DNA of 64,000 nt from the NCBI RefSeq assembly GCF_000635915.2, contig NZ_CP015614.1, positions 2,826,501-2,890,500 on the forward strand. Reading direction: 5' to 3'. The notes under the pieces are model-generated. The model worked only from the letters and a program-made list of their open reading frames with translations. It ran no database searches and was not told the DNA's origin. This DNA is from Brevundimonas naejangsanensis. GTDB taxonomy: Bacteria; Pseudomonadota; Alphaproteobacteria; Caulobacterales; Caulobacteraceae. Below, piece after piece: positions 36,836 through 44,565 of this stretch (positions within the stretch are counted from its first letter, which is position 1; the number at the start of each line of letters is the position of its first letter). The position numbers and the translations under genes were made by a program.

Positions 36836-38128
36836 TCAGTTCAGGTCGACCGGCAGCGTCTGGCTGGCCAGCAACTGCTCCATCGTCTTCCAGTGGTCCG
36901 GCCCCTGCCGCTGGACCCAGGCCTGCACCATGTCGCGGCCGAGGCCATAGTTGATGATGTAGGAGCGGTAGGTCTCGATAAAGCTCAGCCGCTGCGCCGC
37001 CCGGTCGCGCGCCACGAGGCTGTATTTCTGCAGCTGATCCAGCGCCGTTTCGCGGTCGATGCGCCCCGCCAGATAGGCGTCCGCCACCGTATATTCCGCC
37101 CGCGCCAGCTCGCGCGTCAGGGTCAGCAGCTGCGTCTGCGCCTCGGCTGTCGCCGGGTCCAGCCCGGCCAGCGGATACAGCACCTGCGCCTCGAACTCGG
37201 TGCGTTCATGGCCAGGGAAGGCCAGGTCGATGCCGTAGTTGGCGCTGCCCTCGGCGATGAAGGACATGGGGCTGAACAGCGGATAGACGCTCATCTCGAC
37301 CCAGCCCTTGTCCTTGACGAAGGTCTGCTCCAGCAGGGCGTTGTAGACGTGGTGGCCGGGATACCCCTCGTGACAGCCCAGATCGACCGCCCGGTCGATG
37401 TAGATCGGCAGGTCGGTGTTCACCTGGATCAGGCTGAAGGCCCCGCCCTTGAACCAGTTGTATCCGGACCACGGCTTGTCATTGACGAACTCCAGGGTGA
37501 AGGTCTCGCCGGCGGGCAGGGTCATGCGGCGTTCGGTGCGCGCCTTGCACTCATGGATGGCCGCACGCATCACCGTGTCCAGCCGGTCCTTGGGGATGAC
37601 GTAGCGGGCGCGGAAGGCGGCGACCCGATCCGCCAGCGGCCCCTCGCCGGGGACCAGGGCGTCGATGCGCGCCAGCACCGGATCATAGGACGACAAGGGC
37701 CGCAGTTCCGGCCGCACCCCGAACAGAGCCTCGGCCTCATCGGCGAAGCCCATCGTCTCGCCCTGCAGCATCCGCAGCCGCGCCGAGGCGGCCGCGACAT
37801 GGGCCTTCAGATAGGCGCGGCGCTGGCGGCTCTGGGCGTCCAACCCAGCCTCCGGCAGGGCGTCCAGGCGCTGGGAGAGGTTGGCCGCGCCCTTGGCCAG
37901 CTGGGGCAGGGCGCGCGGCTGCGCCTTGGCCGTCTCGGCCCACTCCGCCGGGCCGTAATAGGCGTCGACATAACCCGGCTCGCGCTCGCCGATCTCCAGC
38001 GTCAGGGCGACGTAATCGCGCGCCACGGCGTCCAGACTGTCGGCGTTCGGCTTCGGCGTCGCCGCGCAGGCGGCCAGAACGGCGACGGCGCCCGCCAGGG
38101 CGGCGATGGTGGTAGCGCGCATGGACAT
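36836..38128 (-). CDS. DUF885-family lipoprotein with HExxxxHH metal-site-like motif
   Basis: The 430-residue product has a lipoprotein signal (TTIAALAGAVAVLAACA, lipobox LAAC). It contains HEGYPGHH at 253-260 and a later glutamate in FIAEGSANYG, a layout like the zinc sites of M32-type and related peptidases. DUF885 proteins are considered putative zinc peptidases; activity here is inferred. The start may be the Met at 38128 or the one two codons later. It is divergent from the tRNA-Arg gene across about 130 bp. Confidence 0.85.
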   Translation of the reverse strand: MSMRATTIAALAGAVAVLAACAATPKPNADSLDAVARDYVALTLEIGEREPGYVDAYYGPAEWAETAKAQPRALPQLAKGAANLSQRLDALPEAGLDAQSRQRRAYLKAHVAAASARLRMLQGETMGFADEAEALFGVRPELRPLSSYDPVLARIDALVPGEGPLADRVAAFRARYVIPKDRLDTVMRAAIHECKARTERRMTLPAGETFTLEFVNDKPWSGYNWFKGGAFSLIQVNTDLPIYIDRAVDLGCHEGYPGHHVYNALLEQTFVKDKGWVEMSVYPLFSPMSFIAEGSANYGIDLAFPGHERTEFEAQVLYPLAGLDPATAEAQTQLLTLTRELARAEYTVADAYLAGRIDRETALDQLQKYSLVARDRAAQRLSFIETYRSYIINYGLGRDMVQAWVQRQGPDHWKTMEQLLASQTLPVDLN

Positions 38129-38259
38129 CTCCCTCTCTCGTCCCTGACGCTAGGCCTTCGCGCGCCGCCCGCCAAGAAGCGGCCTGCGGACGCAGTTCAG
38201 GGATTGAGACCGCCCCGCCCATGCTGTAAGCACCGCCGTCCGGCCTCGTCGCCGCAGAC

Positions 38260-38336
38260 GCACCCGTAGCTCAGCTGGATAGAGTGCTGCCCTCCGAAGG
38301 CAGAGGTCACAGGTTCGAATCCTGTCGGGTGCGCCA
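38260..38336 (+). tRNA. tRNA-Arg (CCG anticodon)
   Basis: A 77-nt cloverleaf including an encoded CCA. The acceptor stem is GCACCCG/CGGGTGC, the D arm is GCTCAGCTGGATAGAGT, the anticodon stem CTGCC/GGCAG holds the loop CTCCGAA with anticodon CCG, and the T arm is ACAGGTTCGAATCCTGT. Confidence 0.97.
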
Positions 38337-38580
38337 CTTTGAACATTTGTGTGTTTTTCGCTGTCCGACAGCTGGGCGATGGCAGGGCCTTGTCAGAAGG
38401 CGGCTTTAATCGACCCGGAGCCAGACGCGCTGATGCGACCGTCGGCGCAGGCTGACGGCGCCCGACAGCCGGCGACCGGCAGTCTTGTAATCCGTGATGT
38501 AGAAAAAGGCCGACACGTCCGCCAGGATGGCATCGCCTCAGGTCGACGCCAGCTTCACAGCAAGTCTGGAAGAGGAAAGA
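38337..38580. other. Spacer between the two convergent tRNA-Arg genes, no gene seen
   Basis: These 244 bases hold no convincing coding frame and no integrase or att-like direct repeat of a tRNA end. A T-rich stretch at about 38343-38358 (TTGTGTGTTTTT) directly behind the first tRNA could end its transcript, but no hairpin is clear. Confidence 0.5.
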
Positions 38581-38657
38581 TGGCGCACCCGAAGAGATTC
38601 GAACTCCTGACCCCCAGATTCGTAGTCTGGTGCTCTATCCAGCTGAGCTACGGGTGC
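38581..38657 (-). tRNA. tRNA-Arg (ACG anticodon)
   Basis: On the reverse strand, a 77-nt cloverleaf with encoded CCA. The acceptor is GCACCCG/CGGGTGC, the anticodon stem CCAGA/TCTGG holds the loop CTACGAA with anticodon ACG, and the T arm has GTTCGAATC. The first 25 nt and the last 12 nt are the same as in the tRNA-Arg(CCG) gene 244 bp away, in inverted orientation. Confidence 0.97.
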
Positions 38658-38808
38658 GCACCGCCTTGCGGGCAGGGCCGGGTATCTAGCGGGTCGCTTC
38701 CGGGCTGGCAAGTCGGTTTTCTAAGAAAAACTTGAGAAAATGCAGGGTTGGCCTGAGGGGGCGTGGGGCCTAGGCATAAGGCGCCCTGCAACGTGCTGGA
38801 GAAATTGC

Positions 38809-40572
38809 GTGCGCGCCTTGCCATTTTTCACCTTCCGTCCTGCCCGCAGAATGTCGGCGTTGATCGCCGGGACGGCGGCTGCGGCCCTGTTGCTGGGCGG
38901 GTGCGCCACGTCTGCGCTGGACGCTGGCGTCGCGCCGGGAGCGCAGCCTCAGGCAAGCCAGACCATCGCGCGCGGACCGTTCGTGTCGGCGGCCAATCCC
39001 CTGGCGGTCGAGGCGGGGATGAAGGTGCTGGCGCGCGGCGGGTCGGCCGTGGATGCGGCCGTGGCCGTGCAGGCGGTGCTGGGTCTGGCCGAGCCGCAGT
39101 CGTCCGGCCTGGGCGGCGGCGCCTTCATGATGTTCTATGATGGGCAGAGCGGGGCCGTCACCGTCTATGACGGGCGCGAGACGGCGCCGGCGGCCGCCAC
39201 GCCTGAACTCTTCTATGAGAACGGCCAGCCGCTGGCCTTTGTCGATGCGGTGTTGAGCGGGCGCTCGACCGGGGCGCCGGGCGTGGTGCCCATGCTGGCC
39301 CTGGCGCAGAAGCAGCACGGCGCCCTGGCCTGGTCGGAGCTGTTCGGCGACGCCGAGAAACTGGCGCAGGACGGCTTTGTCGTCAGCGAGCGGCTGGCGG
39401 GCATGATCAACAGCGACGCGCCTCAGGCCAAGACCCGCTGGGCGAGCGAGTATTTCACCAAGCCGGACGGGACGCGCTATCAGGCGGGCGAGACGCTGCG
39501 GAACCCAGCCTATGCCGAGACGGTGCGCCGGATCGCGCGGGACGGCGCCGCGGCCTTGCAACAGGGGCCGCTGGCCGAGGCTATTGTGGCGGCGGTGCAG
39601 GCGGGACCGCGTCCCGGCGCCCTGACCACGGCCGACGTCGCCGGCTATCGCCCGATCGTGCGCGAGGCGGTGTGCGGTCCCTATAAGATCTACACCATCT
39701 GCGTGCCGCCGCCGCCGTCCAGCGGGGCCTCCATCCTGGAGTTGCTGGCGATGGCTGAGCGGACGCCGGATATCGACAAGGGCCCTGACAGCCCCGAGGC
39801 CTGGGCCGCCTTCGGCCAGCTGCAGCGGCTGATGTACGCGGACCGCGACCGCTATTTCGGCGATCCGGCCTTCGTCAGCGTGCCGGTGGCGGGTCTGCTG
39901 GACCCGGCCTATGTGGCGGAGCGGGCGGCGCTAGCGCCGGGCCTTCGCGGCGCGGCGCCCTACGGCGTGCCGGCGGGGGCGCCGAACGTCGGCGCGGACG
40001 CCACGCGCGAACCGGCGGGGACGTCGCACCTGGTCGTGGTGGACGCGCAAGGCAACGCCGTTAGCATGACCACCACGGTCGAGAGCCTGTTCGGCTCAGG
40101 CCGGATGGCGGGCGGCTTCTTCCTGAACAATCAGCTGACCGATTTCTCGATGGTTCCGACGGCGTCGGACGGCGCGCCTGCGGCTAACGCCGTGGCGGCG
40201 AACAAGCGGCCGCGCTCGTCGATGTCGCCGGCCCTGATCCTGGATCGCGAGGGGCGGCTGGTGGGCCTGCTGGGCTCGCCGGGCGGTTCGTCGATCCTGG
40301 CCTATAACGCCAAGGCCCTGATCGGCGCCCTGGCCTGGGGCCTGCCGCTGCAGCAGGCGTTCGACCTGCCGAACCTGGTGGCCAAGGGCGACGGCTTCGG
40401 CGCCGACACCGAGGGCTTCCCCGAGGCGGTGCGCGAAGGGATGGCGGCGCGCGGCGTGGAGTTGAGGCCTAACACGACCGAGACCTCGGGTCTGCATGGC
40501 GGGCTGTGGCGGGACGGCCGCTGGGATGGAGCGGCCGACAGCCGCCGCGAGGGCGTGGCGCGGACGCAGTAG
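38809..40572 (+). CDS. ggt: Gamma-glutamyltransferase, lipoprotein form
   Basis: GGT cleaves gamma-glutamyl bonds, as in glutathione, in the periplasm after self-cleavage into two subunits. With the GTG start at 38809 (GGAG 7 nt upstream) the product is 587 residues with a lipoprotein signal ending in LLLGGC; ATG at 38740 or 38851 are alternatives. Features are GMKVLARGGSAVDAAVA, SSGLGGGAFMMFYD, DGRETAP, the autocleavage and catalytic threonine T405 in GTSHLVVVD, and the substrate loop NNQLTDFS...KRPRSSMSP. A lipobox on GGT is less usual than a cleaved signal. Confidence 0.92.
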   Translation: MRALPFFTFRPARRMSALIAGTAAAALLLGGCATSALDAGVAPGAQPQASQTIARGPFVSAANPLAVEAGMKVLARGGSAVDAAVAVQAVLGLAEPQSSGLGGGAFMMFYDGQSGAVTVYDGRETAPAAATPELFYENGQPLAFVDAVLSGRSTGAPGVVPMLALAQKQHGALAWSELFGDAEKLAQDGFVVSERLAGMINSDAPQAKTRWASEYFTKPDGTRYQAGETLRNPAYAETVRRIARDGAAALQQGPLAEAIVAAVQAGPRPGALTTADVAGYRPIVREAVCGPYKIYTICVPPPPSSGASILELLAMAERTPDIDKGPDSPEAWAAFGQLQRLMYADRDRYFGDPAFVSVPVAGLLDPAYVAERAALAPGLRGAAPYGVPAGAPNVGADATREPAGTSHLVVVDAQGNAVSMTTTVESLFGSGRMAGGFFLNNQLTDFSMVPTASDGAPAANAVAANKRPRSSMSPALILDREGRLVGLLGSPGGSSILAYNAKALIGALAWGLPLQQAFDLPNLVAKGDGFGADTEGFPEAVREGMAARGVELRPNTTETSGLHGGLWRDGRWDGAADSRREGVARTQ

Positions 40573-40582
40573 GAGGAGGAGC

Positions 40583-41446
40583 CTAGCGCGGCGGGCGGAT
40601 CGTCAGTTGGAAGGCCACCAGGCCTTCCGACACGTCGGTGTTGATGCCCTGATAGCCGCGCAGGCCCTTGGCTTCGATTTCGCGGTAGACCACGCCGAAG
40701 GAGCTCTGGATGGCGCCTCGGCGATAGGCCACGCCGATCGAGGCGTCGCCGAGATAGGTGCCGGCGTCCTGGGTCACGCCTGAACCGGCGAATTCGCCGT
40801 CGCGCGTGCGGGCGAAGTTGTAGCCGACCGCCCGCTTGGAGCCTGCGGCGTAGAGATACCAGCGCGGGCGGTCGCCGAACGCTTCGTCGCCGTTGGGCGC
40901 CAGACGGTCCAGGTTCTCGCCGATGCGCAGGGTGGCGCCAGCCTCGGCCGACGGGCCGTCGCTGCCGACGCCGAAGCCCGCGTGCGGCGTCAGCGACACT
41001 TCCAGCCCCGAGGCGGTGCGGCCGCTGGCCGCGGTCCAGCCGCGCGTGTAGGTGACGTCATAGCTCTCGCCCGAGAAGGCGACGGGGTCCAGGGCGCGGG
41101 GCGGCGCGGGCGAGCCGTCGGCGTGGCGCAGCTCGCCGGTGGTCGTGATCCGCAGACGGTCGGTGAAGCCGTCGCCCGCGAACCAGGCCTCTTGCCGCAG
41201 TTGGCCGGCGTCAGCGCTGAAACGCGAGGCGGTGTTGATCTGGACCGGGGCGCCGAAGGCCGCCTCAGGCTCAGCCGAGAAGGGCAGGCGGCTGTCGGCC
41301 AGGGCGGCGGCGTCCTCGAACCGGACCGCCTCGCCGCCGCGCGCGACGATGGGGCCGTCGGCTTCCATCTGCGGCAGGGCGGAAACGGGCATGGAGACGA
41401 CTGTCGCCGCCCCGATCGTCAGTCCTGCCCATGCCATGCGCCGCAT
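40583..41446 (-). CDS. Outer-membrane-type protein, possibly LpxR/DUF2219-like
   Basis: The ATG at 41446 has GGGAGGG upstream and begins a signal peptide (MRRMAWAGLTIGAATVVS, cut near VSA-LP). The 287-residue product is rich in alternating beta strands (SGLEVSLTPHAGFGVGS, PSAEAGATLRIGENLDRL, RWYLYAAGSKRAVGYNFA, SIGVAYRRGAIQSSFGVVYRE) and ends VAFQLTIRPPR, as in a small beta-barrel. The C-terminal half resembles the lipid A deacylase LpxR group (DUF2219), but I cannot point to the catalytic residues. It lies downstream of nrdA on the same strand, behind a hairpin. Confidence 0.65.
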   Translation of the reverse strand: MRRMAWAGLTIGAATVVSMPVSALPQMEADGPIVARGGEAVRFEDAAALADSRLPFSAEPEAAFGAPVQINTASRFSADAGQLRQEAWFAGDGFTDRLRITTTGELRHADGSPAPPRALDPVAFSGESYDVTYTRGWTAASGRTASGLEVSLTPHAGFGVGSDGPSAEAGATLRIGENLDRLAPNGDEAFGDRPRWYLYAAGSKRAVGYNFARTRDGEFAGSGVTQDAGTYLGDASIGVAYRRGAIQSSFGVVYREIEAKGLRGYQGINTDVSEGLVAFQLTIRPPR

Positions 41447-41543
41447 CAACGGTCCCTCCCGACCCGTTAACGGTTCCACTGTGCACGAACGCCGGGGAAC
41501 CGCAACGGACTCTTTTGCGCCTTAATCCTAGTCAAACGAACGA

Positions 41544-41575
41544 AGCCGCCCGGAGAGGGTTCCCCCCGGGCGGCT
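41544..41575 (-). terminator. Hairpin after nrdA
   Basis: AGCCGCCCGG (41544-41553) and CCGGGCGGCT (41566-41575) are a perfect 10-bp inverted repeat. On the reverse strand it starts 33 bp after the nrdA stop and is followed by TCGTTCGTTTGA, a weak T tract, so it is a probable terminator. Confidence 0.6.
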
Positions 41576-41608
41576 GAAAGGCGATGGCGATGAGGGCTAA
41601 GGCTTGCC

Positions 41609-43492
41609 TTACTGGCAGGCCAGACACTCGTCGTAGTCGATGCGGGTGACGGAGAAGAGGTCCGGCTGGTTCGGATCGATCTCGGCTTCGACCTTGTCCT
41701 CGGCGCCGGCGAAGGCGGCGCGCTGCACCGACTTGGAGCGCAGATAATAGAGCGACTTCAGGCCCCGCTCCCACGCCGACCAGTGCAGCATGTGCAGGTC
41801 CCACTTGTTGACGTCGCCGGGGATGAACAGGTTCAGCGACTGCGCCTGGCAGATGTCGCCGGTGCGGTCGGCGGCCAGTTCGATGACCCAGCGCTGGTCC
41901 AGTTCGAAGGCGGTCTTGAAGACGGCCTTCTCTTCGTCGCTGAGCGCGTCCAGGTGCTGGACCGAACCTTCGTGCTCAAGGATCGACGACCAGACGGCCT
42001 CGGTGTCGATGCCCTTCTCGCCCAGCAGCTTCTGCAGATAGGGGTTCTTGACCGCGAAGGAGCCCGACAGGGTCTTGTGGGTGTAGATGTTGGCCGGGAT
42101 CGGCTCGATGCCCGCCGAGGTCCCGCCGCAGATGATCGAGATCGAGGCGGTCGGGGCGATGGCCAGCTTGTGCGAGAAGCGCTCCATGACGCCGCGCTCG
42201 GCGGCGTCGAGGCAGGGGCCCTTCTCCTCGGCCAGGGTGCGGCTGGCCTTGTCGGCCTCGCGGCGCAGGTGCTTGAACAGGCGCATGTTCCAGCTCTTGG
42301 CCATGGCCGATTCAAAGGCCACGCCCTGCGCCTGCAGGAAGGAGTGGAAGCCCATCAGGCCCAGGCCCACCGAACGCTCGCGCTGGGCCGAATAGACGGC
42401 GGCGGCCATCGACGACGGGGCGCGGGTGATGAAGTCCTCGAGCACATTGTCGAGGAAGCGCATGATGTCCTCGATGAAGCGGGGCTCCTCGCGCCACTCC
42501 AGGAAGGTCTCGGCGTTGACCGACGACAGGCAGCACACGGCGGTGCGCTCGACGCCCTTATGGTCCAGGCCCGTGTGCAGCATGATTTCCGAGCACAGGT
42601 TGGACTGCTTGACCGACAGGCCCAGATCCTTCTGGTGCTGCGGCATCTGCCGGTTCACCGTGTCCGAGAAGATCAGATAGGGCTCGCCCGTCTGCATCCG
42701 GATTTCCAGGATCTTGGTCCACAGGTTGCGGGCGTCGACGGTTTTGCGCACCTCGCCGGTCTTGGGCGAGATCAGGTCGAAGCTCTTGCCGTCCCGCACC
42801 GCTTCCATGAAGGCGTCGGTGATGTTGATGCCGTGGTGCAGGTTCAGCGAGCGCCGGTTGAAGTCGCCCGAGGGTTTACGGATCTCGAGGAACTCTTCGA
42901 TCTCCGGGTGGTGCACGTCCAGATAGACGGCGGCCGAGCCGCGACGCAGGGACCCTTGCGAAATCGCCAGGGTCAGCGAATCCATCACGCGGATGAAGGG
43001 GATGATGCCCGAGGTCTGGCCCGCGCCCTTGACCTTCTCGCCGATGGAGCGGACGCCGCCCCAATAGGTGCCGATGCCGCCGCCGTTGGAGGCCAGGGAG
43101 ACGTTCTCGTTCCAGACGTTCTGGATGCCGTCCAGGCTGTCGTTGACCGCGTTCAGGAAGCAGGAGATCGGCAGGCCGCGATCGGCGCCGCCGTTCGACA
43201 GGACGGGCGTGGCCGGCATGAACCACAGCTTGGACATATAGTCATAGACGCGCTGGGCGTGCTCGGCGTCGTCGGCGTAGGCCGTGGCGACGCGGGCGAA
43301 CATGTCCTGATAGCTTTCGCCCGCCAGCAGGTAGCGGTCTTCCAGCGTCTTTTTGCCGAAATCGGTCAGCAGGGCGTCGCGCGAGCGGTCCAGCTTCAGG
43401 CCGCCCACCACCTTCAGGTCCGGCTTCAGCTCGATCGGAGCCGGGGAAACCTGAGAGAATTCCGTTGTCTGCAACGCTTCGCCGCCAGCCAT
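41609..43492 (-). CDS. nrdA: Ribonucleoside-diphosphate reductase, alpha (catalytic) subunit
   Basis: NrdA reduces ribonucleoside diphosphates for DNA synthesis. I chose the ATG at 43492 (627 residues) because the GTG at 43522 falls inside an NrdR box. The catalytic domain has PATPVLSNGG, the active-site cysteine in PISCFLN, SNLCSEI, TAVCCLSSVN, the ASISIICGGTSAGIEPIPANIY segment and the C-terminal redox pair CLAC. It begins without an N-terminal ATP-cone, so the usual dATP off-switch seems absent from this subunit. It is separated from nrdB (45 kb region, opposite strand) by a PAP2 gene and a CoA-transferase gene. Confidence 0.95.
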   Translation of the reverse strand: MAGGEALQTTEFSQVSPAPIELKPDLKVVGGLKLDRSRDALLTDFGKKTLEDRYLLAGESYQDMFARVATAYADDAEHAQRVYDYMSKLWFMPATPVLSNGGADRGLPISCFLNAVNDSLDGIQNVWNENVSLASNGGGIGTYWGGVRSIGEKVKGAGQTSGIIPFIRVMDSLTLAISQGSLRRGSAAVYLDVHHPEIEEFLEIRKPSGDFNRRSLNLHHGINITDAFMEAVRDGKSFDLISPKTGEVRKTVDARNLWTKILEIRMQTGEPYLIFSDTVNRQMPQHQKDLGLSVKQSNLCSEIMLHTGLDHKGVERTAVCCLSSVNAETFLEWREEPRFIEDIMRFLDNVLEDFITRAPSSMAAAVYSAQRERSVGLGLMGFHSFLQAQGVAFESAMAKSWNMRLFKHLRREADKASRTLAEEKGPCLDAAERGVMERFSHKLAIAPTASISIICGGTSAGIEPIPANIYTHKTLSGSFAVKNPYLQKLLGEKGIDTEAVWSSILEHEGSVQHLDALSDEEKAVFKTAFELDQRWVIELAADRTGDICQAQSLNLFIPGDVNKWDLHMLHWSAWERGLKSLYYLRSKSVQRAAFAGAEDKVEAEIDPNQPDLFSVTRIDYDECLACQ

Positions 43493-43518
43493 CTCGCTAT
43501 CCCGCTCTTGCTTGGAAA

Positions 43519-43534
43519 CCACTAGATGTAGTGG
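43519..43534. promoter_or_regulatory. NrdR box upstream of nrdA
   Basis: CCACTAGATGTAGTGG is a near-perfect 16-bp palindrome matching the NrdR-box form, and it shares CTAGATGT with the two boxes before nrdB. A degenerate second copy (GACTAAATCGG) is centred about 32 bp further upstream. NrdR is the ATP/dATP-sensing repressor of ribonucleotide reductase genes. Confidence 0.82.
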
Positions 43535-43680
43535 GTACCCTGTCCGGAAGTGACTAAATCGGCATTAACGTCCGAGGCCAAGTGATTTTTTTTTGGCGAA
43601 CCTAGGTGACACGCACAGGCAGGAATTTCGTCCAGTGATTCGTCAGCGCCGCGCGGGCATTTGCTGCCTGCTGGGGGTGT

Positions 43681-43701
43681 TTATCCAAAGGTTGTGGAAA
43701 T
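43681..43701. promoter_or_regulatory. Possible DnaA-box pair upstream of nrdA
   Basis: TTATCCAAA (43681-43689) differs from the DnaA box TTATCCACA at one position, and TGTGGAAAT (43693-43701) is a weaker inverted copy. They lie about 190-210 bp before the nrdA start. In Caulobacter, DnaA is known to activate nrdA; a GATTC (CcrM site) is at 43637-43641. The match is imperfect, so this is tentative. Confidence 0.35.
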
Positions 43702-43712
43702 CTATCAGGCAG

Positions 43713-43737
43713 GGAACGTCCCTCCAGCTTCGCCGTT
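43713..43737 (+). promoter_or_regulatory. EcfG-type (general stress sigma) promoter before the PAP2 gene
   Basis: GGAAC (43713-43717), a 16-bp spacer and CGTT (43734-43737) match the alphaproteobacterial EcfG/SigT consensus exactly. Transcription would start near 43744, only a few bases before the ATG at 43746, so the mRNA would have almost no leader. Confidence 0.6.
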
Positions 43738-43745
43738 AGCGCCCC

Positions 43746-44483
43746 ATGGCTCCGCATCCCACCGCCTTTCTGACCCGCGCCCTGCGTGTCGCGCGCACTG
43801 AAATCGCCGCTGTGGCCGCCATGCTGGTCGTCGCCCTTGGGGTGCTGACCTTCATCGAGGTGGCCGACGACATGCGCGAGGCGGACGGCCAGGCCTTCGA
43901 TCAGGCGGTGCTGGCGGCGGTCCGGCCATTCGCCGACGATCCCGGCCGCCCCTGGGGGCCGTGGTGGCTGCACGAAGCGGCGGCGGACCTGACGTCACTG
44001 GGCGGCATATCGGTTCTGACGCTGTTCGCGATCATCGCCATCGGCTTCCTGCTGATCATGAAGAAGCGGCTGTCGGCGCTGATGCTGGTGGTCGGCCTGG
44101 CGGGCGGGGTGGCCCTGAGCGAGGGGCTGAAAGCGCTGTTCGAGCGCGAGCGGCCGCCGCAGATCTATCAGGCGGTCGATACGCTCAACGCCAGCTTCCC
44201 CTCCGGTCACGCCCTATTGTCGACGGTCTTCTATCTGACGCTGGGCGTCATGCTGACGCGGGCCTTTCCGCGCCGGCGGCTGAAAGCCTATGTGCTGGGC
44301 TGTGCGGTGGTGATCGCCCTTCTGATCGGGCTGACGCGCATCTATCTGGGCGCGCACTGGGCCTCGGACGTGTTTGCGGGCTGGAGCGTGGGCGCCGCCT
44401 GGTCGATGGCGCTGTGGCTGGTCGCCTATGCCGCCGAACGACGCCAGCGCCTGCACGACGCGCCGCTTCAGGACGCGCCCTGA
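43746..44483 (+). CDS. PAP2-superfamily membrane phosphatase
   Basis: The 245-residue membrane protein has the three phosphatase motifs of the PAP2 family: KALFERERP (KxxxxxxRP), PSGHAL (PSGH) and RIYLGAHWASDV (SRxxxxxHxxxD type). Several transmembrane helices surround them. Such enzymes dephosphorylate lipid phosphates, for example undecaprenyl pyrophosphate or phosphatidate; which one is not shown. The upstream GGAAC-N16-CGTT promoter suggests control by the general stress sigma factor. It is divergent from nrdA across about 250 bp. Confidence 0.9.
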   Translation: MAPHPTAFLTRALRVARTEIAAVAAMLVVALGVLTFIEVADDMREADGQAFDQAVLAAVRPFADDPGRPWGPWWLHEAAADLTSLGGISVLTLFAIIAIGFLLIMKKRLSALMLVVGLAGGVALSEGLKALFERERPPQIYQAVDTLNASFPSGHALLSTVFYLTLGVMLTRAFPRRRLKAYVLGCAVVIALLIGLTRIYLGAHWASDVFAGWSVGAAWSMALWLVAYAAERRQRLHDAPLQDAP

Positions 44484-44565
44484 TCGCCCGCCCTTAGACC
44501 AAGGTCTAGCGCCGCGACGGCGCGCAGCTGACGGATAAAGACGGACGACGTTTCAGGAGTTTCCC

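Noticed and set aside
38349..38735. Open frame covering the space between the tRNA-Arg genes
   Set aside because: It runs through the second tRNA gene, has no ribosome binding site and no recognisable protein features.
41783..43525. 580-codon open frame opposite nrdA
   Set aside because: Antisense shadow of a well-defined gene.
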